Shown in pieces: positions 24,382 to 34,158 of a stretch of 64,000 bases of DNA (position 1 is its first letter; each line of letters opens with the position of its first letter). The notes below the pieces were generated by a model. That model was not told where the DNA came from. It worked only from the letters and a program-made list of their open reading frames with translations, and did not search any database. This stretch comes from Flavobacterium anhuiense. Its GTDB lineage: Bacteria > Bacteroidota > Bacteroidia > Flavobacteriales > Flavobacteriaceae. The stretch lies in assembly GCF_900101855.1 (NCBI RefSeq), contig NZ_FMVC01000003.1, positions 102,261 through 166,260 of the forward strand, read 5' to 3'. The translations under genes were made by a program, and so were the position numbers.

Positions 24382-25629
24382 CTAACCAATACTCGACGGT
24401 AATTCAAAAATTTCAAGATCAAAATATCTTACTGACGCCATTACGTGATCAAAAATATCGGCCATGATATATTCGTAGTTTGCCCAACGCTTGTCACTTG
24501 AAAATACGTAAATCTCCAACGGAACTCCATGTGCCGTCGATTGCAACTGTCGGCATATGATGTGCATATTTTTATTTAATCCGGGATGATCAGTCAAATA
24601 TTGAATGATGTATTTTCTAAACAATCCTAAATTGGTCATGTTTCGGCCATTTAGCGAAAGCGTTTTATCAATTCCTCTAAGATCATTGTATCGGTCAATT
24701 TCCGCTTGACGGCTGTCAATATAAGAAGTGATGAGCTGTACTTTTCGCAATTGACGCAAATCTTCATCATTTAAAAAACGAATGGTGCTGCTTTTAATCA
24801 AAATATGTCTTTTGATACGTCTCCCTTCAGATTTCTGCATTCCGCGCCAGTTCTGAAAAGAATCTGAACTTAAAGCATAGGTTGGAATTGTGGTTATGGT
24901 GTTATCAAAATTTCGAACTTTTACAGTTGTCAAATTGATTTCGATAACATCTCCGTCAGCTCCAAATTTATCCATTGTAATCCAGTCGCCAATACGAACC
25001 ATATCGTTTATGGCAACCTGAACACTAGAAACAAATCCAAGAATCGTATCTCTGAAAATCAAGATGATAATTGCCGAAAGTGTTCCTAGAATAGTTAAAA
25101 GTTCTCCTTTCTTAATTCCGAATAAAGTAGAAATAATCATGGCAACTCCAAAAATCCAAAGCACGATCATAATAACCTGAACAAAGCTGTCAATTGGTTT
25201 GTCGCTGTATTCTGGTTTTTGTTTTAAATAATCACGTAACGAATTAAAAACAGTTCTAACAATCCATAATCCGAGTAATACAATATAGATGCCGACTATT
25301 TTTCCAAACATGGATTCCCAATATTCGTATTTATCCAGAATAACGGGAACGGCTTTGTAAATAAAGAAAAACGGAATTAAATAAGCGGTATATCTAGTGG
25401 TTTTATTTTGAATTAAATAATCGTCAAATTTAGTTTTAGTTCGCTGAGCGAAAATAGCGGTCAAAGTGACTAAAATAAATTTGGCGGCGTAATAAATTAC
25501 ATAAGCAAGTGCTATTAAAATAGCGATGTTAAAGATCAAGCTGGTATAAGACGCCACGTTGCGGCTCATTCCCCAATCTCTAAAAACAGGATATAAAAAA
25601 TTAAATATTTTCTCCAAAAACTTATGCAT
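24382..25629 (-). CDS. Mechanosensitive channel of the MscS family, YbdG-like
   Basis: The 415-residue inner-membrane protein equals E. coli YbdG in length. It has about five membrane helices in the first 190 residues. The MscS beta domain is FVSSVQVAINDMVRIGDWITMDKFGADGDVIEINLTTVKVRNFDNTITTIPTYAL, followed by the YbdG-type NWRGMQKSEGRRIKRHI insertion and an alpha-beta C-terminus. Such channels open under membrane tension and release solutes on hypo-osmotic shock. It overlaps the DUF3817 gene by 8 bp. Confidence 0.88.
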   Translation of the reverse strand: MHKFLEKIFNFLYPVFRDWGMSRNVASYTSLIFNIAILIALAYVIYYAAKFILVTLTAIFAQRTKTKFDDYLIQNKTTRYTAYLIPFFFIYKAVPVILDKYEYWESMFGKIVGIYIVLLGLWIVRTVFNSLRDYLKQKPEYSDKPIDSFVQVIMIVLWIFGVAMIISTLFGIKKGELLTILGTLSAIIILIFRDTILGFVSSVQVAINDMVRIGDWITMDKFGADGDVIEINLTTVKVRNFDNTITTIPTYALSSDSFQNWRGMQKSEGRRIKRHILIKSSTIRFLNDEDLRQLRKVQLITSYIDSRQAEIDRYNDLRGIDKTLSLNGRNMTNLGLFRKYIIQYLTDHPGLNKNMHIICRQLQSTAHGVPLEIYVFSSDKRWANYEYIMADIFDHVMASVRYFDLEIFELPSSIG

Positions 25630-25915
25630 TTGCTTTAGTTTCTAAATATTTTTTCTCAATGTAAAAAGTTCCAAACGGAATAAGAGAAGCCACTAAAATG
25701 ATTGCAAAAGTTTTTAAATCCCAATTCATTGATTTTTTCAATAAAAAGGCTAAAAGAATGTATCCGATAAATAAAACACCGTGTGTCATTCCTAACGGAC
25801 GTAATAATGTATGGTAAAGTTCAGGATTATTGTTTTTGATAATTAACATATTAGCAAATAATACTAAATAAGAGATTCCCTCTAAAATGGCAGTAACTTT
25901 GAAAATCTTGAGCAT
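25622..25915 (-). CDS. DUF3817 family membrane protein
   Basis: The 97-residue protein has three membrane segments and the family core AILEGISYLVLFANM, RPLGMTHGVLFIGYI and SLIPFGTFYIEKK. DUF3817 proteins are small integral membrane proteins of unknown function. The gene overlaps the start of the YbdG-like channel gene by 8 bp, which suggests translational coupling and a possible partnership with the channel. Confidence 0.85.
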   Translation of the reverse strand: MLKIFKVTAILEGISYLVLFANMLIIKNNNPELYHTLLRPLGMTHGVLFIGYILLAFLLKKSMNWDLKTFAIILVASLIPFGTFYIEKKYLETKANA

Positions 25916-26055
25916 GTATATATTTTTTAAGTTTTATGCCAGCAAAATTAAGGATTCTGGATTGATTTTAGAATTTAAAACTCACAAATTAAATCAATCC
26001 GATGGGCTGAAAATTGGAATTTGGAATTTAAAATTTTGAAAATTATCTTTACTCT

Positions 26056-26589
26056 ATGAGTAAAAGAGATTTGAAAAAATATTTAGGCGAATTATCAAAA
26101 GAGCAGTTGGAAGAACAATTGATAGAATTGTACGAGAAATTTGCTCCCGTAAAAGTGTATTATGACTTTGTTTTTAACCCGAAAGAAGACAAATTGCTTC
26201 AGGAGGCAAAAGTCAAAATCTCGCACGAATATTTCCCAATCAAAAAACCTGGAGCAAAATGGCGTCCGAAAGCCAAAATGAGAAGATCTGTTGCTCAAAA
26301 ACTAATTAAACATTTTATTATGTTGGGCGTAGACTCGTATGTAGTGGCTGACATTATGCTTTATAATATTGAAATTGCGCAAACGTTTTCTTCGCAGAAT
26401 TTCATCAAACAGGAATTATTTTACAAAAGCATCTTTAATTCTTTTGAGCAGGCGGTAAATTATATTGTTTCAAACGGAATTTTTACTGATTTTAAATTGC
26501 GAATTAATGCTATTTTGGAGGAAACTTTAAATCAAAAATGGAAAAATAGATACGATTTTGAGGCAATTTTAGAGAAAATCGACTACTAA
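26056..26589 (+). CDS. DUF6155-like protein
   Basis: The 177-residue cytoplasmic protein starts MSKRDLKKYLGELSKEQLEEQLIELYEKFAPVKVYYDFVFNPKED and is helical throughout, in the manner of DUF6155 proteins of Bacteroidota. The role is unknown. It stands alone, 110 bp before the helicase gene. Confidence 0.72.
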   Translation: MSKRDLKKYLGELSKEQLEEQLIELYEKFAPVKVYYDFVFNPKEDKLLQEAKVKISHEYFPIKKPGAKWRPKAKMRRSVAQKLIKHFIMLGVDSYVVADIMLYNIEIAQTFSSQNFIKQELFYKSIFNSFEQAVNYIVSNGIFTDFKLRINAILEETLNQKWKNRYDFEAILEKIDY

Positions 26590-26698
26590 AACCCTTTCTC
26601 ATAAAAAATCTTTATTCAAAAAAAATATTTATTTTACGTTAAAAGAGGATGAATAACTGTTTTTTCGATGTATTTTTGCAAAAATCCAAAAATAAACA

Positions 26699-28234
26699 AT
26701 GTCTCAAACTTTAGAAATACAAAGAGAAGATAAAAAAGAACTGTATGCATACCAAAAAGGCGATATTGACGCTATTTTTGACCGTTTAGATAATGCTCCT
26801 CCGAAACACCACTTACTGTATCAGCTTCCAACTGGAGGAGGAAAAACAGTAATATTTTCTGAAATCGTACGCCGCTATTTGTCTAATAACGATAAAAAAG
26901 TGGTGGTTTTGACGCACCGTATTGAACTTTGTAAACAAACTTCAAAAATGTTGACAGGTTTTGGCGTTACAAACAAAATAATCAATAGTAAAGTAAAAGA
27001 ATTGCCAGACCAGAATGATTTTTCATGTTTTGTGGCAATGGTTGAAACTTTAAAAAACCGTATCAATGATGAAAAACTTCATCTAGACAATATTGGTTTG
27101 GTTATTATTGATGAGGCACACTACAACTCATTTAGAAAATTATTAAACTCATTTAAAAATGCTTTTATCCTTGGAGTAACAGCAACACCTTTGAGTTCTA
27201 ATATAAAATTGCCAATGCACCAAAGCTACCACGAACTTATTGTTGGTGATACAATTGGTTCATTAATCGAAAAAGGATTCTTGGCAAAAGCAACAACTTA
27301 CAGCTACGATGTTGGTTTGACTTCGTTAAAAGTGGGTATCAATGGTGATTATACTGTAAAATCTTCAGACGATTTGTATACCAATACTTTGATGCAGGAA
27401 AAACTGCTTCATGCGTATACAGAACGTTCTTTAGGAAAGAAAACCTTGATTTTCAACAATGGTATTCATACTTCTTTATATGTATATGAAACTTTTAGAG
27501 AAGCAGGTTACGATATCAGACACTTAGATAACACAAGTAGTTCTGAAGAGCGTAAAGACATTCTGCAATGGTTTAAAAAAACTCCAGACGCGATTTTAAC
27601 TTCTGTCGGAATTTTGACAACTGGTTTTGACGAACCAACTGTAGAGACGATTATTTTGAATAGAGCAACAAAATCGTTGACTTTGTATTTCCAAATGATT
27701 GGTCGTGGTTCTCGTAAATTGCCTGGAAAAGATGAGTTTACAGTTATCGATTTAGGAAACAACGCCGCTCGTTTTGGTTTATGGAGTGATCCTGTAAACT
27801 GGCAGCATATTTTTAAATCTCCAGAATTTTACTTGGAAAATCTTCGCGATGACCACGAAATTGAAATGTTCTTTAAATACAGCATGCCACCAGAATTGCG
27901 TGCGAAATTCAGTAAAACTGCCGATGTTAGTTTTGATGTAGATGAAGAACACAAATTAATCATCAAACAGAATCTTCGTTCTAAAGTAGTTTTAGATAAA
28001 TCTCTAGATCAGCATGCTTCGATGTGCGTTGATAATACTGAAACACTTCAGGAAGCAAAAATGCTTGCGAGAGAATTAGAAGATGATATTGAAGATCGTA
28101 TTAAACGTTATTCTAAATGTTTAAGCCAATGCAGTAAAAACTACCGCGAATGGCTAGTTGACGATTACAAACAAAGATTAACTTTATTAATCGGTAAAAA
28201 GTATCGTGAGAAAATCATGAACGAACCAGATTGA
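26699..28234 (+). CDS. DEAH-type superfamily 2 helicase
   Basis: The 511-residue protein has the SF2 core: LPTGGGKTVIF (motif I), VVVLTHRIELCKQ (Ia), IDEAH (II), GVTATP (III), LIFNNGIHTS (IV) and FQMIGRGSRKLPGK (VI). It resembles the Rad25/SSL2-like group related to the R subunit of restriction enzymes. There is no nuclease domain, methylase or neighbouring restriction gene. A charged helical extension covers the last 120 residues. The likely role is DNA or RNA unwinding in repair or processing. Confidence 0.87.
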   Translation: MSQTLEIQREDKKELYAYQKGDIDAIFDRLDNAPPKHHLLYQLPTGGGKTVIFSEIVRRYLSNNDKKVVVLTHRIELCKQTSKMLTGFGVTNKIINSKVKELPDQNDFSCFVAMVETLKNRINDEKLHLDNIGLVIIDEAHYNSFRKLLNSFKNAFILGVTATPLSSNIKLPMHQSYHELIVGDTIGSLIEKGFLAKATTYSYDVGLTSLKVGINGDYTVKSSDDLYTNTLMQEKLLHAYTERSLGKKTLIFNNGIHTSLYVYETFREAGYDIRHLDNTSSSEERKDILQWFKKTPDAILTSVGILTTGFDEPTVETIILNRATKSLTLYFQMIGRGSRKLPGKDEFTVIDLGNNAARFGLWSDPVNWQHIFKSPEFYLENLRDDHEIEMFFKYSMPPELRAKFSKTADVSFDVDEEHKLIIKQNLRSKVVLDKSLDQHASMCVDNTETLQEAKMLARELEDDIEDRIKRYSKCLSQCSKNYREWLVDDYKQRLTLLIGKKYREKIMNEPD

Positions 28235-28262
28235 TAATTTCAATTAATACAAAAATTATATG

Positions 28263-28300
28263 ATCTTTGTCAAAGTTTAAAACTTTGGCAAAGATTTTTA
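28263..28300 (+). terminator. Terminator of the DEAH helicase gene
   Basis: A 15-bp stem (28263-28277 with 28281-28295, one T/G wobble) has a short loop and a T tail. Confidence 0.75.
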
Positions 28301-28384
28301 TTTTCAAGTCATTCCAAAAAAACATTCAAATATTGAGTAATCTGCATCAAATCTAAAATCAGAACTCAAAAATCTAAAATAATT

Positions 28385-29719
28385 ATGTCTAAACCATTCT
28401 CAACATTAGGAATTTCAGCTCCAATTTTAAAAGCTTTAAGCAAATTAAACATTGTTGAACCTACAGAAATTCAACAAAAAACAATTCCGTTATTTTTGAG
28501 CGAAACCCATGATATTGTTGGTTTAGCCAAAACAGGAACAGGAAAAACGGCCGCTTTCGGATTGCCTTTATTGCAATTGGTCAATACAGAATCGACAATA
28601 ATTCAAGCTGTAATTTTGGTTCCGACCAGAGAATTAGGCCAGCAGATTTTTAGAAACTTAGAAACTTTTTCAAAATATATTCCCAATATATCTATAGCTC
28701 AAATTTGCGGAGGAACTCCAATAAAACCGCAAATTGAACGATTAAAAGAAGGCGCTCAAATTGTAGTGGCAACTCCAGGACGTTTAATCGATTTGATTCT
28801 ACGAAAAGCAATCGATTTAAAACAAACTGAGTATTTGGTTTTGGACGAAGCTGATGAAATGGTAGCGATTCTTAAAGAAAGTTTAGACCAAATTATTGCT
28901 GAAATTCCAAAAAAACATCGCACTTTATTATTCTCGGCAACACTTCCTGGAACGATAAAACAGCTAATTCAAAATTATTTGCATAAAAATGTAATTCAGA
29001 TAAGTGCCAACATGGAAACTGTTGGAAACGAAGGAATTGATCACGAATATATTGTGGTTGATCCGATTGAAAAACTAGAAGTTTTAATGCATTTCTTGAA
29101 TTCTAGAGACGGTGAAAGAGGTATTATTTTCTGTAAAACGAAAGCTGCTGTTAACAAATTAGCCAAAAATCTAGCAATCAATAAATTTTCTTCAGGCGCG
29201 CTTCACGGAAGTTTGACACAAGGTATTCGTGACCGAATTATGGAACAATTTCGTGAAGGACATATCAATATTTTGGTTGCAACAGATTTGGCAGCAAGAG
29301 GAATCGATGTAAAAGAAATCTCTTATGTAATTAATTATCATTTGCCTGACACTTACGAAAATTACGTTCACCGAAGCGGAAGAACCGCAAGGGCAGGAGC
29401 AAAAGGACTTTCGTTGACCGTTTTACAGCAAGAAGAAGTTTTTGAAATTGCTGATTTTGAAAGAGAATTGGGAATTCAATTTTCAGAATTCAAAAAACCT
29501 TCTGCAGCAAGTGTAGAAGAAAATAATATGCTTTTGTGGGCAAGACAAATCTTTAAAACAAAACCAAATCACGAGCTTTCTTCAGATTTAAAAACGAAAG
29601 TAAAAACTGTTTTTCATCATTTGACTAAAGACGAACTTATCGAGAAATTAATGGCAAGTTATGTACTACAGAACAAAATCGATATAGTTGATAAAACCGT
29701 TAAAAAATTCAAAAAGTAA
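28385..29719 (+). CDS. DEAD-box RNA helicase
   Basis: The 444-residue protein shows all DEAD-box motifs: the Q motif EPTEIQQKTIP, AKTGTGKTAAFGLP, PTRELGQQ, TPGRL, VLDEADEM, SAT, ATDLAARGIDV and HRSGRTARAG. The C-terminal 65 residues lack the basic RhlE tail. It probably remodels rRNA or structured mRNA, for example in cold adaptation. It has its own leader, and the NDH-2 gene follows 80 bp later. Confidence 0.9.
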   Translation: MSKPFSTLGISAPILKALSKLNIVEPTEIQQKTIPLFLSETHDIVGLAKTGTGKTAAFGLPLLQLVNTESTIIQAVILVPTRELGQQIFRNLETFSKYIPNISIAQICGGTPIKPQIERLKEGAQIVVATPGRLIDLILRKAIDLKQTEYLVLDEADEMVAILKESLDQIIAEIPKKHRTLLFSATLPGTIKQLIQNYLHKNVIQISANMETVGNEGIDHEYIVVDPIEKLEVLMHFLNSRDGERGIIFCKTKAAVNKLAKNLAINKFSSGALHGSLTQGIRDRIMEQFREGHINILVATDLAARGIDVKEISYVINYHLPDTYENYVHRSGRTARAGAKGLSLTVLQQEEVFEIADFERELGIQFSEFKKPSAASVEENNMLLWARQIFKTKPNHELSSDLKTKVKTVFHHLTKDELIEKLMASYVLQNKIDIVDKTVKKFKK

Positions 29720-29799
29720 TAAATATGACAATTGTCATTGCATATTAAAGTTGTATATTTATAAGGAATAATTTTATAATCCTACTTAATACAACATAT

Positions 29800-31065
29800 A
29801 TGAAAATAGTCATTATTGGAGGTGGATTTGCAGGAATCAATCTGGCAAAAGAGCTTGTAAATCAGCCTCAAATACAAGTAACTCTTGTAGACAAGAATAA
29901 TTATAATTTTTTTCCACCACTTATATATCAGGTTGCTACGGCATTTTTAGAGCCATCAAGCATTAGCTATCCGTTCAGAAAATTCTTTGCTGGCAAGAAA
30001 AATCTGCAGTTTCGTTTAGGCGAATTATTATCAGTTTCTCCTGCCGAAAAGAAAATCACTCTAAGTAACGGAGAACTAGAATACGATTACCTTGTTTTTG
30101 CAACTGGAGCAGAGACGAGTTATTTTGGTATGGAAAACGTGATGAAAAACGCTATCCCGATGAAAACCTTAAATGATGCCATCGTAATGCGTAATACATT
30201 GCTTAAAAACCTTGAAAAAGCTGCCATTTGTAAGGATATGCGAAAAAGACGTAAATTACTTACAATTGTTGTGGCAGGAGGGGGGCCAACAGGAGTAGAG
30301 GTTTCTGGAATGTTTGCCGAAATGAGGAAAAATATTCTTTTGAAAGAATACCCAGAATTAGATACCTCTGCCAGCAATGTTTATTTGGTTGATGGTGGCG
30401 ATGCACTTTTGGCGCCAATGAGCAAAGATTCTCAAAAAGATACTTTAGAGGCTTTGACAAAACTTGGGGTTGTGGTTAAATTAAACACTAAAGTTGTAGA
30501 TTATGTTGACGACACTGTAGTTTTTGAAAATGGAGAAACCATCAAAACCAAAAACTTAATTTGGGCCGCCGGTGTTTCTGCCAAAATATTCGAAGGAATT
30601 CCAAAAGAAAGTTACGGACGCGGCCGACGTATGGCAACTGATGAATTTAACAAAGTGAATGGCGTAGATAATATTTATGCCATAGGTGACACTGCAATTT
30701 TAGCAGGAGATAAAAATTTCCCTGATGGTCATCCGCAGGTTGCACAAGTAGCTATTCAGCAAGGTTTAAATCTGGCTAAAAACTTCAAAGCCATGGTTGC
30801 TAATAAGCCACTTAAACCTTTTGCTTACAAGGACAAAGGATCGATGGCCATTATCGGAAAAGCAAAAGCTGTTGTAGATTTGCCAAGTCCAAAATGGCAT
30901 TTTAAAGGCTTCTTTGCTTGGATTATCTGGCTGTTTATTCACTTAATTTCTCTAATCACTTACAGAAACAGATTAAATACATTCTGGAACTGGATGGTAG
31001 CCTATTTTGCAAAAGATCAATCGCTTAGAATGATTATTAGACCAGATAAAAAGACACAGAATTAG
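29800..31065 (+). CDS. ndh: Type II NADH dehydrogenase (NDH-2)
   Basis: NDH-2 passes electrons from NADH to quinone without proton pumping. The 421-residue protein has an FAD Rossmann motif (IIGGGFAGINLAKEL, residues 4-18), the YNFFPPLIYQVATAFLEP signature, an NAD Rossmann motif (VVAGGGPTGVEVSGMFAE), IYAIGDTA for FAD binding and AQVAIQQG for quinone. An amphipathic C-terminal region (KGFFAWIIWLFIHLISLITYRNRLNTFWNWMVAYF) would anchor it to the inner face of the membrane. Confidence 0.9.
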   Translation: MKIVIIGGGFAGINLAKELVNQPQIQVTLVDKNNYNFFPPLIYQVATAFLEPSSISYPFRKFFAGKKNLQFRLGELLSVSPAEKKITLSNGELEYDYLVFATGAETSYFGMENVMKNAIPMKTLNDAIVMRNTLLKNLEKAAICKDMRKRRKLLTIVVAGGGPTGVEVSGMFAEMRKNILLKEYPELDTSASNVYLVDGGDALLAPMSKDSQKDTLEALTKLGVVVKLNTKVVDYVDDTVVFENGETIKTKNLIWAAGVSAKIFEGIPKESYGRGRRMATDEFNKVNGVDNIYAIGDTAILAGDKNFPDGHPQVAQVAIQQGLNLAKNFKAMVANKPLKPFAYKDKGSMAIIGKAKAVVDLPSPKWHFKGFFAWIIWLFIHLISLITYRNRLNTFWNWMVAYFAKDQSLRMIIRPDKKTQN

Positions 31066-31109
31066 AGTTTAAAATTCCAATTTTTTAAATTCCAAATTCC
31101 AATTTATAG

Positions 31110-31140
31110 AAAAGCCAAAATCTTTTGATTTTGGCTTTTT
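31110..31140. terminator. Bidirectional terminator between ndh and the MFS gene
   Basis: AAAAGCCAAAATC (31110-31122) pairs perfectly with GATTTTGGCTTTT (31127-31139). Flanking AATTCCAAATTCC tracts are part of the dispersed GGAATTT repeats. Confidence 0.85.
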
Positions 31141-31197
31141 ATATTTAAATTATTGAAGTTTTGGAATTTGGAATTTCTTTTTTGAAATTTAAACCTT

Positions 31198-32427
31198 TTA
31201 ATGACCAATCATAACATCATCACTATCTGATAGTTCAACTTTCTCTTTTATAAATCGTTTACCAATATTTAAAATTATAAATGCGGTTATAGTTGTAGTC
31301 GTCATAATGGCAACCATTGGCGTTACAGAATCTTTTACAAAAACACCAACCGCAAACGAAGCCAAAGCACCGATTCCAAGCTGAATGGCACCCATTAATG
31401 CAGAAGCACTTCCGGTATTCTTAGCAAAAGGAGCCAACGTTAATCCCGCAGTATTGGGATTTGAAATTCCTAAACATGCCAAAAACAAGAATAACATTCC
31501 GATAGTTTGATACAATCCTAAAAGGTTATTTAAAGCCAAAATCAGGAATATTATACTTATAACAGATTGAGAAATCAAAGCTCCAAAAATCATCTGTTCG
31601 CTGGAAAATCGCTTTAACAGCATAGAATTCAACTGGCTAGATCCAATAAAACTAACAGACATAAGCGCGAAAATCCATCCATAAGTTTTAGCATCAACTT
31701 TATAAATATCCATAAATACCAGAGGAGAAGCCGCTACATAAGAAAATAATCCTGAAAAAGCGACAGCGCCTGTAAATGCATACGTATAAAATTGAGGTTC
31801 TTTTATTACCAGAAGAAAATTAGACAGAATCGGTTTTGGTTTTAATGAAATAGAAGTGTCTGGTTTGTAAGTGTTTGGAAGTCCAAATTGTGAAGCAGAC
31901 AAAATCACGATTCCCATACACATTAGTATAAAAAAGACAGCGTGCCAGCCCAGATCTTCAGTAACATAACCGCCAATGGTTGGTGCGAGCATTGGAGAAA
32001 GTCCGACAACAAGCATTAAAAGCGAAAACACCTTGGGAATATCTTTTACAGGAAATAAATCACGAACCATTGCTACTGAAGCTACGGTTGCGGCACAGCT
32101 ACCAATAGCTTGAACAAAACGAAGCATTATAAAAGCATCAATATCTGCAACATAAATACATCCTAAAGACGCTAAAATGTAGATCAAAAGGCCAACAAAC
32201 AGAGGTTTTTTACGTCCAAAACGATCTAATAAAGGTCCATAAAGCAATTGTCCAGCAGAAATTCCGATGAAATAACTGGATAAACTCATCGAAACTTTAG
32301 CAACCGTGGTATTTAAATCTTTTGCAATTCCCGAAAAACCAGGCAGATACATATCGATTGAAAAAGGACCAAGAGCAGTTAAAGAGCCCAATATCAGAAT
32401 GAGCTGAATATATTTTTTTGTTGTCAT
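31198..32427 (-). CDS. Bcr/CflA family drug:proton antiporter (MFS)
   Basis: The 409-residue protein has 12 predicted membrane helices and Bcr/CflA signatures: the N-terminal GSLTALGPFSIDMYLPGF, GQLLYGPLLDRFGRKKPL (motif A) and VQAIGSCAATVASVAMVRDLF (motif C region). Such exporters remove bicyclomycin, chloramphenicol, fosfomycin or other compounds. It is monocistronic. Confidence 0.9.
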   Translation of the reverse strand: MTTKKYIQLILILGSLTALGPFSIDMYLPGFSGIAKDLNTTVAKVSMSLSSYFIGISAGQLLYGPLLDRFGRKKPLFVGLLIYILASLGCIYVADIDAFIMLRFVQAIGSCAATVASVAMVRDLFPVKDIPKVFSLLMLVVGLSPMLAPTIGGYVTEDLGWHAVFFILMCMGIVILSASQFGLPNTYKPDTSISLKPKPILSNFLLVIKEPQFYTYAFTGAVAFSGLFSYVAASPLVFMDIYKVDAKTYGWIFALMSVSFIGSSQLNSMLLKRFSSEQMIFGALISQSVISIIFLILALNNLLGLYQTIGMLFLFLACLGISNPNTAGLTLAPFAKNTGSASALMGAIQLGIGALASFAVGVFVKDSVTPMVAIMTTTTITAFIILNIGKRFIKEKVELSDSDDVMIGH

Positions 32428-32571
32428 TATCTTAAAAAGTGGCTTATAATTTTTTGCAAAGGTAAAGATTTCATACCTTGTAGTATAACTTGAAAAAGTT
32501 TATAACAATAAATTAAAGTAATTGCCAACATTATTTAGTGTAACTGTTTATTAATCTTTAAATTAGAAATT

Positions 32572-32988
32572 ATGAAAAAGTACCTTTTACTAGCTGCAAT
32601 TTTATGCACATCAATTACGTTTGCACAGACCATTACATCTAAACAAGAAGAAGCTAGTATTGAACAATACGAACTCTTAAAAAAAGTAAACCAATATTAT
32701 CCGGATATTACCTTAAGCAAATCGGTGACGAATTTTTACGCTGACGGGAAAATTATCGATTCGCAACAGGATTTTGACTTAAGAGGCACAAAATTTTCAA
32801 GTTATAAATTAGGCATTGAGCCAGGAAACAAAAAAGTGAAATTTGATTATACATCTAGTGAGGCTGGTCATGTGTACGGCGACGTTACTATTTTTAACGG
32901 AAATGCTTTGCGAACTACGTTTAACGAAAAAACAAATCAAGTTGACGTATCACTAAATGGGAAATCGGTTTATTTAAAAAAATTATAG
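32572..32988 (+). CDS. Secreted protein, unknown
   Basis: The 138-residue protein has a signal peptide (MKKYLLLAAILCTSITFAQ, cleavage after A18) and a beta-rich mature part. There is no lipobox and no recognised family. It is closed by a hairpin at 33006-33036 and followed by another small secreted protein gene. Confidence 0.65.
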   Translation: MKKYLLLAAILCTSITFAQTITSKQEEASIEQYELLKKVNQYYPDITLSKSVTNFYADGKIIDSQQDFDLRGTKFSSYKLGIEPGNKKVKFDYTSSEAGHVYGDVTIFNGNALRTTFNEKTNQVDVSLNGKSVYLKKL

Positions 32989-33005
32989 ATTTGAGAAAAC
33001 TTTAG

Positions 33006-33036
33006 AAAAAGCATCGCAAACTTGTGATGCTTTTTT
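33006..33036 (+). terminator. Terminator after the secreted-protein gene
   Basis: AAAAAGCATC and GATGCTTTTTT form the stem around a TTG/CAA inner pair. Confidence 0.75.
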
Positions 33037-33075
33037 GATTTATATTTGGTTCAGATTTTAATAACACAAACTACA

Positions 33076-33459
33076 ATGAAAAAATTTCTTTTCCTGGCAT
33101 TTTTAATTTCCATGCAAGCATTCTCGCAGCAAAACAAATTCTCAGGAACTTGGGGAAGCCAAAAATGCAAAGACTGCAAGAAAGAATATAGTTTTACGAT
33201 TACGATAGCTCAGTCAAATTATAAGATTTTTGGAACTGCGGAAGTTACTAGCGAACACAAAGATTTAAATTCAGGAATTTTAGAAGTTACCGGACATGTT
33301 TATCCGCATGGCGACAAAGCGCAAATAAAACTCAAAGATAAAAACGGAGTTACAGCTAGCGCAGTTTTGTTTGTAAACGATTCCGTAATTCAGTTCAATA
33401 AAAATGGCGGAGGTGATGTTGTGCCAAAAGAGATGATTTTGAATAAATTATATGAATAA
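33076..33459 (+). CDS. Secreted protein, unknown
   Basis: I start at the ATG at 33076 (MKKFLFLAFLISMQAFSQQ), which gives a normal signal peptide and 127 residues. A longer start would add ten residues before the signal. The mature part has a WGSQKCKDCKKEY segment with a CxxC pair and a beta-rich remainder. The role is unknown. The stop lies 70 bp before a diverged tandem array. Confidence 0.65.
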   Translation: MKKFLFLAFLISMQAFSQQNKFSGTWGSQKCKDCKKEYSFTITIAQSNYKIFGTAEVTSEHKDLNSGILEVTGHVYPHGDKAQIKLKDKNGVTASAVLFVNDSVIQFNKNGGGDVVPKEMILNKLYE

Positions 33460-33488
33460 GCTCCTCCTCGGAGCTATTTCATTTTGAA

Positions 33489-33520
<32 letters not shown>

Positions 33521-33530
33521 TAGAAACCAC

Positions 33531-33940
33531 CCTATATATACGCTGTATGCATTTCTTTTGAAAATGCTTTCAAATATCGAAAATTTCACTTCCTTACTTC
33601 TGGTGTATATTTGATAAATATTTTTTTTTAAAAGAATTAAAAATTCAAATTCGTATAAATACGCTGTATGGTTTTTGTTTTAAAAATTCTTCAAATATTG
33701 AAAATTTGGATTATCTTGATTTAAGATAATTCTATTGATTATTAGAACAAATTTCTCAAAATTCAAGTCGATCATAAATCCGTTATATGAATTTTAAAAT
33801 AAAACATTTTCAAATATTGAAAAATTAGCTTGATGAATATTGCTGTAATTTATTAGGCTGAATATTTTCTTTCAAATTCAAACCACATAAATGCGCTATA
33901 TGATTTTAAAATCAAAAAAAATTGAAATATTGCAAAATCA
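33531..33940. repeat. Four-unit diverged tandem array, about 118 bp per unit
   Basis: The anchor CGCTGTATG or its variants occurs at 33541, 33662, 33781 and 33894 (spacing 121, 119, 113). Each is followed after 27-28 nt by a TTCAAATATTGAAAATTT-like block (33569, 33690, 33809, 33921) whose core is the dyad TTTCAA-ATA-TTGAAA. AATTCAAA and CATAAAT blocks precede anchors 2-4. The stretches between are diverged. No protein gene or known RNA is recognised here. The rest of the gene-free gap (33460-34158) holds a short hairpin at 33461-33476 and an AT-rich leader before the cNMP/CBS gene. Confidence 0.7.
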
Positions 33941-34158
33941 TAAACTTGATTCGAATTGTTTATTTTTCGTCTAAATCAAACATCATTTTCAGAATCATAA
34001 TATTTAAAATTTAAAAACATTAAAACTTTTACAGGTCTTATTGCCATTATCTTTTAACATTTCTTTAAAATAATTAGTTTCTCCTAAAGAACCTTTCGTT
34101 GTAAGACTTTATTTTACTATTTTTACATTCGATACTTTAAAAATAAATTATCACACAT

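Noticed and set aside
26699..28234. DEAH helicase as part of a restriction or defence system
   Set aside because: No nuclease, methylase or other defence gene is adjacent. The neighbours are DUF6155, a DEAD-box helicase and ndh.
33531..33940. The tandem array as a degenerate CRISPR array
   Set aside because: Units differ strongly from each other, spacers would be about 70 bp and partly repeated, and no cas gene is in the window.
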